Below, piece after piece: positions 11,905 to 22,564 of a stretch of 64,000 nt of DNA. Source of the DNA: Alentia gelatinosa (lineage: Eukaryota > Annelida > Polychaeta > Phyllodocida > Polynoidae). The translations under genes were made by a program, and so were the position numbers. Positions within the stretch are counted from its first letter, which is position 1; each line of letters begins with the position of its first letter. The stretch covers positions 44,413,718-44,477,717 of the forward strand of contig OX465590.1 in assembly GCA_950022655.1 (NCBI GenBank). The letters are read 5' to 3'. The notes beneath the pieces were generated by a model, which worked only from the letters and a program-made list of their open reading frames with translations, was not told the origin of the DNA and made no database searches.

Positions 11905-12245
11905 ACCTGCAATACACGGAAACAGAGTTTCATTTTAGGGAGCGTAAACAAACTGATTATGGAAGTATATCTGTGCAAAAATATACACCAAGGTAGCTGC
12001 ATCTAATGCCACACCACAGACAGCAGCAGCTGTAACTCATCAACTGAGATGCAAATGCAGAGCTCATGGACTTAGATATGCAAATCTGTACTGCTCTGGA
12101 TAAAACGTTTTGCGATGGCTACAAAGTGGGTTTGCCAATTTTTAAACAGATATACTTTCAAAGTTTGTTTACGCTCCCCTTTCAAGTGCCAAACCACTTT
12201 GCATATGACCATATATGGCAAACTCTGTTTCCGTGTATGCTCATC
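11905..12245. repeat. Inverted-repeat element (ACACGGAAACAGAGTT ends)
   Basis: ACACGGAAACAGAGTTTC and AGGGAGCGTAAACAAACT (11913-11957) are mirrored by GTTTGTTTACGCTCCCCTTT and ACTCTGTTTCCGTGT (12164-12238). The right arm carries an extra insert of ~35 bases. It is probably a short non-autonomous DNA transposon. Confidence 0.65.
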
Positions 12246-12299
12246 TATCTATAAATATTCCTTAAGGCCTTTCCTAGCTATGTGCCCAAACTCATGTTT

Positions 12300-12540
12300 C
12301 TTTCATTGCATGCACATCTGCCCCACTATAACCCACTTGGCACCCAGCCAAACTGCAATTTCTAAAATTCCCTGTCTGGGGTCCAAATATATCAATAAAT
12401 AGTGCGTCTATAAGGTATTTCAGTCTCTAGTGATTGGTCGTGGTCAGCTGGGTATGCCACTGAGACACTGGCCCTCTGCACCATACCAATATCACAGAGT
12501 TGGCATGCAGATAGTAAAGGGATAGTTTTTGCAGCACACT
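12300..12540 (+). repeat. Dispersed repeat family I, partial copy leading into array
   Basis: CCCACTTGGCACCCAGCCAA, ATATATCAATAAATAGTG and GTGATTGGTCGTGGTCAGC match family I in order. Its right end runs without a break into the 63-bp tandem array that follows. Confidence 0.7.
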
Positions 12541-13510
12541 CAAATTCTATGTAACCTTTCCTAGGCAGCTTATATCAGCATGTGACCAACCCTCAATGAA
12601 AGTCTATATAACCTCTCCTAACCTAGGCAGCATATATGAGCATGTGGCCCACACTCAATGAAAGTTTATAGATATAACCTCTCCCTAACCTAGGCACCGT
12701 ATATGAGCGTGTGACCCACACTTAATGAAAGTCTATATAACTTCTCCCTAACCTAGGCAGCGTATATGAGTGTGTGACCCATGCTCAATGAAATTCTATA
12801 TAACCTCTCCCTAACCTAGGCACCATATATGAGCATGTGACCCACACTTAATGAAATTCTATATAACCTCTCCTAACCTAGGCAGTGTATATGAGCGTGT
12901 GGCCCAAGCTCAATGAAAGTCTGTATAACCTCTCCCTAACCTAGGCACCATATATGAGCATGTGACCCACACTTAATGAAATTCTATATAACCTCTCCTA
13001 ACCTAGGCAGTGTATATGAGCGTGTGGCCCAAGCTCAATGAAAGTCTATATAACCTCTCCCTAACCTAGACAGCGTATGTATGAGCGTGTGGCCCATGCT
13101 CAATGAAAGTCTATATAACCTCTCCCTAACCTAGGCAGTATATATGAGCATGTGACCCACGCTCAACGAAAGTCTATATAACCTCTTCCTAACCTAGGCA
13201 GCATATATGAGCATGTGACCCACGCTCAATGAAAGTCTATATAAACTCTCCCTAACCTAAGCAGCATATATGAGCATGTGACCCACGCTCAACGAAAGTC
13301 TATATAACCTCTTCCTAACCTAGGCAGCATATATGAGCATGTGACCCACGCTCAATGAAAGTCTATAAAACCTGTCCCTAACCTAGGCAGCATATATGAG
13401 CATGTGACCCACGCTCAATGAAAGTCTATAAAACCTGTCCCTAATCTAGGCAGTGTATATGAGCGTATGACCCACGCTTAATGAAGGTCTATATAACCTT
13501 TCCTAGCCAG
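12541..13510 (+). repeat. 63-bp tandem array derived from the family I right end
   Basis: About 15 units with CTCAATGAAAGTCTATATAA, CCTCTCCCTAACCTAGGCAG and TATATGAGCATGTGACCCA. The unit is a diverged copy of the sequence found once at 2045-2110. A final stray unit lies at 13845-13875. Confidence 0.93.
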
Positions 13511-14218
13511 TGTGCCCGGCCCTGTACATGGCCGGGTTCCTCTGCCATAGAGCCCTCCACCGGATTGTCATTTCTCACTGGCTGCCATCTGACATGTATG
13601 AAATCAAAATTGAATCATAAATATGTACCCATTTGTCTTCGCCAACCTTCAAAATAGGTGTTTGATGCTTTATAATTGTGTATTTAGAGGCAGTTTTTCA
13701 GTGGAGCATGGCTGGTTCTCAAATCCAGCCATTTTGTTCAGTCTTCCTCGCTGGTTCCTAAACTGCTTAGCGCCTCACCTAATAACATAGGACAGCTGTT
13801 CACCCCTGAATAGAGATCTGCAGGGGTGAATGCTTTACCTGAACCTTTCCCTAACCTAGGATCGTATATGAGCGTGCATCTGGTTCTACATATGTATAAC
13901 ACACCAGTCTATCACGACATGACCACATCCAGGTATTACCGGCGTGACTTTCTCACTGAGACGACGACTGTAGACACTGGAGTAGCGTACGAGAAACATT
14001 TACCTGCTTCTGTTCACCTTGTGTGGCCCGGACTGGGAGAAGGCGAGTGGCCGGGTCCCCTGTAGAGTCACCAGCCACAAGAAGCACCGTGAGAAGAATG
14101 AAAACACCACTAAAGGCTCGCGGCCAGGGGGCGGGGGCTGGGGGCGGGGGTCCGCTTATGGGCTGGTGTGTTCTCTCATTAAAGTGGCGGTGTCGCCTTG
14201 CGTCCAGTTAAAGTGGGA
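13511..14218. other. Unassigned interval with a GC-rich patch
   Basis: Mostly unassigned. 14105-14160 is strongly GC-rich (GGGGGCGGGGGCTGGGGGCG). A short open frame from about 13826 covers part of a stray 63-bp unit and has no known domain. Confidence 0.45.
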
Positions 14219-14279
14219 TTCTATACATCCAATATATATGTAAATGTATATATATATATATGTATATATATATATGTAT

Positions 14280-14310
<31 letters not shown>

Positions 14311-14351
14311 ATATATATATATAAATAAATATATATGCATATTTATGTATA

Positions 14352-14405
<54 letters not shown>
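14219..14405 (+). repeat. (TA)n microsatellite
   Basis: Long ATATATAT runs with GTATAT and AAATAA interruptions. The apparent tyrosine/isoleucine-rich open frame is an artefact of this tract. Confidence 0.95.
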
Positions 14406-14408
<3 letters not shown>

Positions 14409-14409
14409 T

Positions 14410-14805
14410 GATAATAATCGATGGTTTTCTGCACAGGCAGCCGTAAACCACGAGAGGTTGATGCGCAATAATACACGAGAGCTAGCGACTGTATTACGAC
14501 GTCAACCTTGAGTGGTTTACAGAGCTGCCTGTCCACATAACCATCTTTTGCTGTATTTCTTATCCATCTTTTCAAATAAATTAAACCCAATAATTGCCAT
14601 ATTAAAGGGTATGCCAATAGGGACTATTTCTTTGCTCTAGAGCACAAAGGGACTCTTTTACCGTATACCATGGTTTTGAGGCTGTATACCACAGCTTTGA
14701 ATCCGTATACCATAGTTATGGTATCTGACAGGTTTTTATATAATGGGTTGTTGCTTACTAAGCCCCATATATTTTCAATGGAGTCTTTGTATATGATGGA
14801 TGATA
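14410..14805 (-). repeat. Palindromic element, family H copy 2 (inverted)
   Basis: Carries GATAATAATCGATGGTTTTC, GTAAACCACGAGAGGTTG, ACGACGTCAACC, CTTTGCTCTAGAGC, CCATATATTTTCAATGGAG and ATGATGGATGATAAATAAAT in the order opposite to 7196-7640. The (TA)n tract begins directly at its palindromic end. Confidence 0.75.
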
Positions 14806-14900
14806 AATAAATGAATATATATATATATATATATCTATATATATAGATATATATATATATATATAGATATAAATATATATATATATATATATGTATAATG
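14806..14900 (+). repeat. (TA)n microsatellite
   Basis: Imperfect ATATATAGATATATAT tract at the other end of the family H copy. From 14901 to 15330 nothing could be assigned. Confidence 0.92.
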
Positions 14901-15374
14901 AATCTGGATTAGATATACTGTTTGGTCCGTGATTCCTTCATGTTTTATACCACCATGGTCCTTTCGTAGCACAAATCTTACCTTGTTATTGCTCACTGTG
15001 GAATAACTCCTGTTTAGAATAATTTCCGGAGACTTCCTATGTAAATTCTCCAAATCCAACAACCTAGAAGACCATGTCTGTATGTTGTTCCCTGCTCCAA
15101 GCCTGCAGTGTGCCTGTACAATACACCTCCCTCTACACCTGAGAAAGCGGCCGACGTCTGGCACCAAGACTCGGGGGGGAGGAGACAGGTCTGGACGCGC
15201 CCAGCACGACGCTCACTCTCCACCGTTGGTATTTCCGTCACACGTGACTGCTCCCGTATGTGGACGTAAGGTGTGTGCTTTATGGAAAGTCAATGTGATC
15301 ATATATACACTGGGGAATATCGGGCAACTGGCTAGGTTCCCAACTCACCAGGTAACTGAGACAAATCACCAGGC

Positions 15375-15661
15375 GTTTTATCTCACCCTTGGAATAAATG
15401 TCCATAGGCTTAACATTGGGAACTCGTCCTCCATGCCCCTGCAAGTATTGCAGTCCGTTCTCCACGGTTAATATCCTGTTTGTTGTCCATTGTTTTAGTG
15501 TGTACAGGGGTGAGATAAATACAGAAACCAAACTCGTTTTGGTCAAAGAAGTCGTTCACCAACTCGTTTGAATGCTATGTGATATTCACTCGGCTAATGC
15601 CTCGTTCATATCACTCTGCATTAAACGACGACTTTGACCAAAACTCGTTGGTTTCTTTTTT
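15375..15661 (+). repeat. Palindromic element, family F, inserted in 24-bp array
   Basis: Starts TTTATCTCACCC, has CCATAGGCTTAACATTGGG, then ACAGGGGTGAGATAAATACAG. The second half is an inverted repeat (CTCGTTTTGGTCAAAG with CTTTGACCAAAACTCG at its ends) around ATTCACTCGGCTAATGCCTCGTTCATATCACT. Flanks on both sides (15333-15372 and 15665 onward) are ACAAATCNCCA-type units of the 24-bp repeat, so it interrupted that array. A close copy is at 41660-41945. Confidence 0.85.
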
Positions 15662-15664
15662 AAT

Positions 15665-16255
15665 ATCAGACAAATCGCCATTCGCTATCTCAGACAACTG
15701 ACCAGGCGCTATGCCAGACAAACCACCAGGCACTTTGTCAGACAACTGACCAGGCGCTATATCAGACAACTGACCAGGCGCTATGTCAGACAACTCACCA
15801 GGCACTACGTCAGACAACTGACTAGGCGCTATGTCAGACAACTGACCAGGCACTACGTCAGACAACTGACCAGGCACTTTGTCAGACAACTCACCAGGCA
15901 CTATGTCAGACAACTGACCAGGCAGTATGTCAGACAACTGACCAGGCACTTTGTCAGACAACTGACCAGGCAGTATGTCAGACAACTGACCAGGCACTAT
16001 GTCAGACAACTGAACAGGCAGTATGTCAGACAACTGACCAGGCACTTTGTCAGACAACTGACCAGGCAGTATGTCAGACAACTGACCAGGCAGTATGTCA
16101 GACAACTGACCAGGCAGTATATCAGACAACTCACCAGGCACTATATCAGACAACTGACCAGGCAGTATGTCAGACAACTGACCAGGCAGTATGTCAGACA
16201 ACTGACCAGGCAGTATGTCAGACAACTGACCAGGCGCTACGCCAGACAACTCACA
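15665..16255 (-). repeat. 24-bp tandem array with an open frame (GQLSDILP repeats)
   Basis: About 24 units of CAGACAACTGACCAGGCAGTATGT. Because the unit is a multiple of three, the minus strand reads as an uninterrupted 8-residue repeat (QLSDILPG and variants, 15611-16249). No start context, signal peptide or flanking exon supports a gene, so the frame is most simply a by-product. Variation at the seventh unit residue (I, K, V, A) is the main diversity. Confidence 0.85.
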
Positions 16256-17040
16256 GTTGACATACCATTATTTTGCATTTTCTAATTGCTGATATATGGA
16301 ACTTATATTATCCTAAGTTATTTGCAAATATAAATAGAATTTAGAAATCACCAAACTACCAGCATTTATCTTTAACACGGCGAATGCTCACATGTCTGTA
16401 TATTCAGCATCCCCTTCTCCACGGAACGTCGCAGATATTTATGGCACAAACGATGTTTTTGAATCTGAATCGAGACAAGAGGCTAATCTGGGAAACATGT
16501 CAAAGCTTTGAGGAGAACTGGACGAGTAGTGTCAGCTGACGTCACCAGATGGGGCGTCGTCCCTATATAGAACGCCCTCCCGACATGACGACAGGTGGCG
16601 CTGCTATCTTTAACCTGCTATTTCCGTTTCCGCTCCGGTGTCGCCTAAAGAGGGTTTTCCACACGACCGCCTTAGTTACCAGGAACACTTAAAGTCAAAC
16701 ACAAACATGGCAACCTATTCTTATTTTTGTCTGAACGAGCATTGGAACCAAGGAACAGCTGTTTTATTATCATATCTACACTTCACCTACCTTGTTCATA
16801 TTTCCTTGCTACTATTACACACTGTTTAATAACACTTGATGTTTAAATGTGTATATGAAATGTTATGAGATGTTATGTATGTTATGCACGGTGGAAGACT
16901 CTCACCTCGGTGAGAACCGATATCAATAAAAAAAAATTGCTCTTTTTATGGAGTCACACATCATTTTTAAACAAGGGACGCTTTTCCCGTAATCTATGCA
17001 CTGTCTAGGGAGAGATTATGACCATCCGTTATCTTCGCCT
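16256..17040. other. Unassigned interval
   Basis: No supported gene or RNA. A short open frame at 16638-16829 has no recognisable domain. A sequence resembling the SINE 3' body word CTCTCACCTCGGT appears at 16900-16915. Confidence 0.45.
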
Positions 17041-17235
17041 GGTGCATTACACACTCCCTATAGGTTTAGTATGTAGACTCTGTATTAGGTGGATAATATA
17101 CACTCCCTATAGGTTTAGTATGGAGACTCTGTATTAGGTGGATAATACACACTCCCTATAGGTTTAGTATGGAGACTCTGTATTAGGTGGATAATACACA
17201 CTCCCTATAGGTTTAGTATTGTATTAGGTGAATAA
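17041..17235 (+). repeat. ~51-bp tandem array of an element terminus
   Basis: Four units of CACTCCCTATAGGTTTAGTA followed by TGGAGACTCTGTATTAGGTGG and ATAATA. The unit equals the end of family G elements (CCATAGGCTTAGTATGG, then TATTAGGTGGGTAATAA) and, inverted, the 72-bp array at 3031-3915. Confidence 0.9.
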
Positions 17236-17261
17236 TAAGGAAACTATGTTCCGGGGAAAGA

Positions 17262-17343
17262 AAGTCAAAGTTACAAGGTAAGGCTTGGAAAAATTACTGC
17301 CCAAGGCCTTGGCCGTGGGCAATAATCTTTTCAAGCCTTACCA
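17262..17343. repeat. Palindrome (GTAAGGCTTGGAAAAATTACTGCCC)
   Basis: Inverted repeat with GGTAAGGCTTGG at 17278 and CAAGCCTTACC at 17332 around CCAAGGCCTTGG. A near-identical palindrome is at 56290-56396. The SINE copy starts directly at its right arm. Confidence 0.8.
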
Positions 17344-17670
17344 AGTTAGCTCAGTGGTTAGGGCACTGGACTTCTAATCCAAAGGTTGTAGGACTATGTG
17401 TGTTCGAGTCCCACTGCAGCCACACTTCTTCTTCATTCCCACCACTGGTAGTTTTACTGCTATATCAAAAGCCAATCGTTCTCATACCATCTCTATGTGG
17501 TGTGGATACTAAAAGAACTCTTACCTCGGTAAACGTGTAGCGGTGAGATTTCTACCGAAATTCATCACATAGATTCAACCACCACCCTTGTGGTGTAGAA
17601 GAACCTTGAGTATGTCTGGTGGGAACCTCCAATGGTTAACTGGATGTTAAATCAAACCAACCAACCATCC
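17342..17670 (+). mobile_element. tRNA-derived SINE, nearly complete copy
   Basis: A box TTAGCTCAGTGGTTAGGGC, B box GTTCGAGTCCCACTG, body CTCATACCATCTCTATGTGG and tail AATGGTTAACTGGATGTTAA with (CCAA)n align with 10213-10531. The first few bases of the head are replaced by the palindrome arm. No clear duplication flanks it. Confidence 0.88.
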
Positions 17671-18410
17671 GACCTTAGTAGGTGGACAACAAGGTGTTGT
17701 AAACATACCTACAGGGCACTCCTTATCGAGCGGAAGCTGTGTGGCGGATCAAACACTGCGGAGAGGAGAACAATCAGTGGTTGAGTCTGGAGTAATCTCC
17801 GAGTGACGGGTCAAGTGGCGAGGAGTGTTCTCCAGGGGGTGGTCAGGAGGAGGTGAGTGATGACTCTGTACAGCTGCACCTTCTTGACCCTCTCTCGCCA
17901 TCTCTAGTACCTTGTTATCATCGGCCGACGAATAGGGCTACGATTTTGTGAGTTAAAGGCATATCGGACAATTTGGCCTGAAAGTTAAAACCCATGTCAT
18001 TTTTCTGAAAGTTGAATACAATGATCTCTATGTATTGTAGAGCACATATCTGACTTAAAAATCGGGTGACCGTGCTAGATTTTGATTTAGAGATCAATAT
18101 TAAGATAATTTCATATTAGAATATATAGAGATTCTAGAAACTTGTTTTTCACATAGTAAAACCCATGTCATTTTCCTCAAACTTGCACAGAATATGGTAC
18201 AGGTATAGTACTACCTATTTAGGTTTTCAAAATCATAGGTCACGGTCCTTGTTTTTGAACGAATTGAAGAAACCATATTTTTCAGTACATATCCTATATA
18301 ATTCAAGCAAATGAAAAGGGCCTATTTTTGTGAGCATGGTTTATGATTTTGGTCCTCCAAAGCCATTCTAACGGTCTCCATGTGTCTCCCCAAAATGTTC
18401 CTATGAATTT
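17671..18410. other. Unassigned interval
   Basis: Includes a duplicated motif, AGTAAAACCCATGTCATTTT-like, near 17980 and 18160, but no gene signature. Confidence 0.45.
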
Positions 18411-18842
18411 CAAACGTGTTTAGAGTGGAATTCACATGGTGGCATTCATGTACCTCAATAGGTTCAAAATCTCATGAGGTTCTGTTCTTATTAGGGGTTA
18501 ATGTCGCCAACAATTGCATGGGAAAAACATGCCTCTGGGAACTGGAACCCTACAATTTCAGAAGAGATAGCGTTCGAGTACAGAATCTCAGTAGGATTTG
18601 TCATAGAGAAACACCCTGTGAGGTACATGAATCCCACTATGTAAATCCTGCTCAAATCAAAATCTCATGGGATGCTATGCCTTGCTAGGGGTCGCCTACA
18701 ACTGTAGGGAAAATTACTTGTCTCTGGGAAAGGGAACCCTGCTATTCAGACGAAAAGATTCAATAGAAAATCTAAGCGGGATTTGTCTCAGACTAACACC
18801 TGGTGAGGTACATGAATCTCAGCAGGATTTGTCTCAGACTAA

Positions 18843-19097
18843 GAGGGTGCGTCCACCAACCACGACAAGGCTGCGACAACGGCTTTCCGACAAGGTCCAC
18901 GACAGCTCTACGATTGGAAGCCTTGTCGTAGCCTTGTCGTGGTTGGTGGACCACAGTTCCCGACAAGAGGCTACGACAAGGCCACGACAGGCTGCGACAT
19001 GAAGCTTGTCGGGGAGTCGTGTCGTGGCGTGTCGTGGCGTGTCGGGAGGTTGTCGCAGAGGTCTAGATAGAATATCGTGGTTGGTGGACGCACCCTC
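18843..19097. mobile_element. PIF/Harbinger-like MITE with TAA duplication
   Basis: Terminal inverted repeats GAGGGTGCGTCCACCAACC and GGTTGGTGGACGCACCCTC bound 255 bases. TAA flanks both sides (18840-18842 and 19098-19100), and the joined flanks restore the phrase CAGACTAACACC seen in the neighbouring unit. A 3-bp TWA duplication is the PIF/Harbinger habit. The interior is dense in CGACAAGG and CCTTGTCG motifs, possible transposase sites. Second copy at 34319-34753. Confidence 0.88.
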
Positions 19098-19103
19098 TAA
19101 CAC

Positions 19104-19665
19104 CGGTGAGGTACATGAATCTCAGCAGGATTTGTCTCAGGCAAACACCCTGTGAGGTCCATGAATCTCAGCAGGATTTGTCTCAGACAAACACCCTGTG
19201 AGGTACATGAATCTCAGCAGGATTTGTCTCAGACAAACACCCGGTGAGGTACATGAATCTCAGCAGGATTTGTCTCAGACAAACACCCTGTGAGGTCCAT
19301 GAATCTCAGCAGGATTTGTCTCAGACAAACACCCTGTGAGGTACATGAATCTCAGCAGGATTTGTCTCAGACAAACACCCTGTGAGGTACATGAATCTCA
19401 GCAGGATTTGTCTCAGACAAACACCCTGTGAGGTACATGAATCTCAGCAGGATTTGTCTCAGACAAACACCCTGTGAGGTACATGAATCTCAGCAGGATT
19501 TGTCTCAGACAAACACCCTGTGAGGTCCATGAATCTCAGCAGGATTTGTCTCAGACAAACACCCTGTGAGGTCCATGAATCTCAGCAGGATTTGTCTCAG
19601 ACACACATCCTGTGAGGTACATGAATCTCAGCAGGATTTGTCTCAGACACACACCCTGGGAGGTA
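19104..19665 (+). repeat. 46-bp tandem array
   Basis: Units of ACACCCTGTGAGGTACATGA then ATCTCAGCAGGATTTGTCTC and AGACAA. It is the same satellite, in opposite orientation, as 51722-53750. Confidence 0.95.
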
Positions 19666-19935
19666 CATGAATCCCACCTGTGAATTCCACCTTAACTTGA
19701 CCTGCTTCCTTCGGTCCCCTCGAGCTCTTGGATTTCCTATAACAGGGATCTTACTAAACTTGTTATACAAACTTTCCAGCTACAGTGTCTATTCGCTATT
19801 ATATCAGAATGAACAACTCAACATACCTCTATGCTGCAGGCCATATACTGCCTTAGTCTCGTACACCACGCTACATTTACAGGTCACAACGATAAGCTTC
19901 CTCCATCCGCTGCCGTCAGGGCCTTTGAGGTGACC

Positions 19936-20455
19936 AGGGGCCTGTTTAATAATCTAGGATCGTACATGAAGACCCTCTTCTGTACCTCGCACAAGGGTTA
20001 TCGTTTAATAATCTTCATTTTTCTGTGTACATCCGACTTCCATGTAGGTAATATTCATCCTCTGCCTGGGTAGATAGATGTTTTCGGTGCTGCATTTTAT
20101 GCATTCATTATGCATTTATTGTCCGAGTTTTTCAAGATAGTGAAGGAACTATGTGCAAACATTCTATATTTGTTTCTCTGGTGCGAGGTTCTAGTATGTT
20201 TTCTTTTTCTAGTTATTGTTCAGCGTTGGCGTGAGCAAGTGTGATATATTGGATATTATGCATCGATGGATTGTTCACATGTTTGTACAGCATAGACAAG
20301 TTACTAATCTGACTATGTACCTGCTTTCTTTCTGGATTAATAAACGGAGTTCAGCTCTCTAAAAAGATTTTTTTTTCTTAAAGTCTGTTCTCCATAAGGT
20401 CGTCCATAAGTGTTGAATAAAGTTGACCCACATATTCCCTGGGTCTCTATGGCAT
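19936..20455 (+). repeat. Inverted-repeat element (GGGGCCTGTTTAATAATC end)
   Basis: Left end GGGCCTGTTTAATAATCTAG and GATCGTACATGAAGACCC. The right part has GTCCATAAGTGTTGAATAAAG and CCCTGGGTCTC. Related pieces are at 32080-32200 and 37085-37330. No coding signature. From 19691 to 19935 nothing is assigned. Confidence 0.6.
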
Positions 20456-20462
20456 ATTATTC

Positions 20463-20640
20463 AGGTTTTGATTTTATCCTACCCCTCTCTACAATATTTT
20501 AATATCAAAATCATGAATGAAAATCATCAAAATTCCGTATGCCCCTAGTAGCATACAAACGCCTGTATGCCAGTCAGCGTGGCATACGGAATCTCAATGT
20601 TAAGCCTATGGGATTTTATATTAGGGGTAGGATAAAACAC
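20463..20640 (-). repeat. Family B left part, inverted
   Basis: On the minus strand it reads TTTATCCTACCCCTAATATA, CCCATAGGCTTAACATTG and GTATGCCACGCTGACTGGC, as in 48616-48780 and 49137-49290. The palindromic half is missing. Confidence 0.75.
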
Positions 20641-20911
20641 AGGGTCTACATTTACGATCTTACTTATCAAACGTGCCCCTGCTCCTGTAGCCTTCATCTC
20701 GGAGTGGCCGGCAGACAGATTGTCGCTCGCCCACCATCCGGAGTGTGGGTCTAGACGGACCTCCCGCCCGTCTATTCCTGCCCGGCCTCTCTGGCAGGGG
20801 GCGGAAGACGATAAAGTAAGGCCGCTTGTCGGTTGTTGACCCTGACCGTCATGGGGAGAGTTGTGTCGGGGGAGCTAGGCTCGTAACTCATCATCAACAA
20901 GGTCCAGTCAC

Positions 20912-22432
20912 TTTAAGAGGAGTGGTCCGGTCACTTTAAGAAGAGGGGTCTAGAGACTTTATGAGGAGTGGTCCAGTCACTTTAAGAAGAGGGGTCTAGA
21001 GGCTTTATGGGGAGTGGTCCAGTCGCTTTAAGAAAAATGGTCCAGTCACTTTAAGAGGAATGGTCCAGTCACTTTAACCCTTTAAAGACGGGGGTCTGTG
21101 GCAGAGCCCTGTTGGTCGGGGCGGGTACTTTTAACTGGCATAACTCCAGGGGACGGGCCAATTTTTGTCTAAACCCATATTCCATTATTTGCTCACGTGA
21201 TATAACACATCATTCTTATTTATATTATTTGGTTTACCAAATAATATCAAGTACTATATCATAGGTATATTCTCTGAAAGTTTCAGATATATTGATCAAT
21301 TATTTCTTCATAAAACAATGAAATGGTAAATATTACTAAATTTCATAAATAATGCCTCAAGGCATTATCCGGTCTCCGCGGGGGAATGCCTCAAGGCATT
21401 ATCCGGTCTATGCTGGGGAATGCCTCAAGGCATTATCCGCCCTGAAAGGGTTAAGAAGAGGGGTCTAGAGACTTGATGGGGAGTGGTCCGGTCACTTTAA
21501 GAAGAGTGGTCGAGTCGCTTTAAGAAGAGCAGTCCAGTCGCTTTAATAAGAGTGGTCCAGTCACTTTAAGAAGAGGTGTCTAGAGACTTGATGGGGAGTG
21601 GTTTGGACGCTTTAATAAGAGTGGTCGAGTCGCTTTAATAAGAGTGGTCCAGTCGCTTTAAGAAAAATGGTCCAGTCATTTTAAGAGGAGCAGTCCAGTC
21701 ACTTTAGGAGGAGCGGTCCAGTCGCTTTAAGTGGAGCGGTCCAGTCGCTTTAACCGGAGTGGTCCAGTCACTTTAAGTGAACGGTACAGACACTTTAAGC
21801 TGAGTGGTCCAGTCACTTTAAGAAGAGTGGTCTAGATACTTTAAGAAGAGCGGTCCAGTCGCTTTAAGAGGAGCGGTACACCCACTTTAAGGAGAGTGGC
21901 CCAGTCACTATAAGCGGAGTGTTCCAGTCACTTTAAGGAGAGTGGTCCAGTCGCTTTATGAGGAGCGGTCCAGTCACTTTATGAGGAGCGGTCCAGTCAC
22001 TTTATGAGGAGCGGTCCAGTCACTTTATGAGGAGCGGTCCAGTCACTTTATGAGGAGCGGTCCAGTCACTTTATGAGGAGCGGTCCAGTCGCTTTATGAG
22101 GAGCGGTCCAGTCACTTTATGAGGAGCGGTCCAGTCACTTTATGAGGAGCGGTCCAGTCACTTTATGAGGAGCGGTCCAGTCACTTTATGAGGAGTGGTC
22201 CAGTCACTTTATGAGGAGTGGTCCAGTCACTTTATGAGGAGCGGTCCAGTCACTTTATGAGGAGCGGTCCAGTCGCTTTAAGAGGAGCGGTACACCCACT
22301 TTAAGGAGTGGTCCAGTCACTTTAAGAAGAGTGGTCTAGATACTTTATCGAGAGGTCCAGTCGCTTTAAGAGGAGAGGTCCCGTTACTTTAAGTGGAGTG
22401 GTCCAGTCACTTTAAGTGGAGTGGTCCAGTTA
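20912..22432 (+). repeat. 23-bp tandem array (GGTCCAGTCACTTTAAGAGGA)
   Basis: About 48 units of GGTCCAGTCACTTTATGAGGA and variants, interrupted at 21078-21450 by a piggyBac-like element. Units at 21950-22260 are almost uniform (ATGAGGAGC), suggesting recent expansion; outer units are diverged. From 20641 to 20911 nothing is assigned. Confidence 0.95.
21078..21450. mobile_element. piggyBac-like MITE, TTAA-flanked, copy 1
   Basis: Starts CCCTTTAAAGACGGG and ends CCGCCCTGAAAGGG, with TTAA on both sides (21074-21077, 21451-21454). TTAA duplication and CCC..GGG ends are known of piggyBac transposons. It carries three near-palindromic ATGCCTCAAGGCATTATCCG repeats close to its right end. Copy 2 at 43749-44112 shares layout but differs in sequence. 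No transposase. Confidence 0.85.
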
Positions 22433-22564
22433 ACATGATATCTGAGAAAATAGGTCATAAATGAAAACAGACAAATCATCTTAATAAACTCAATATGTTT
22501 ATGACGATAAAGCCCACAACCCCTGGTTCACCATTTAAAAATCTGTACCTGCTACAGCTTAATT

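Larger units (their letters stand above)
18412..19690 (+). mobile_element. Inverted-repeat element with amplified 46-bp core
   Basis: Left end TTTAGAGTGGAATTCACATG and right end CCTGTGAATTCCACCTTAA are inverted. The middle contains words seen once in 1645-1865 (GGTTAATGTCGCCAACAATTG, CTCTGGGAACTGGAACCCTA) and then about 13 tandem 46-bp units at 19104-19665. A Harbinger-like element is nested at 18843-19097. No ORF. Confidence 0.85.

Noticed and set aside
14156..14617. Tyr/Ile-rich frame that could suggest membrane helices
   Set aside because: It is a translation of the (TA)n microsatellite inside a palindromic element.
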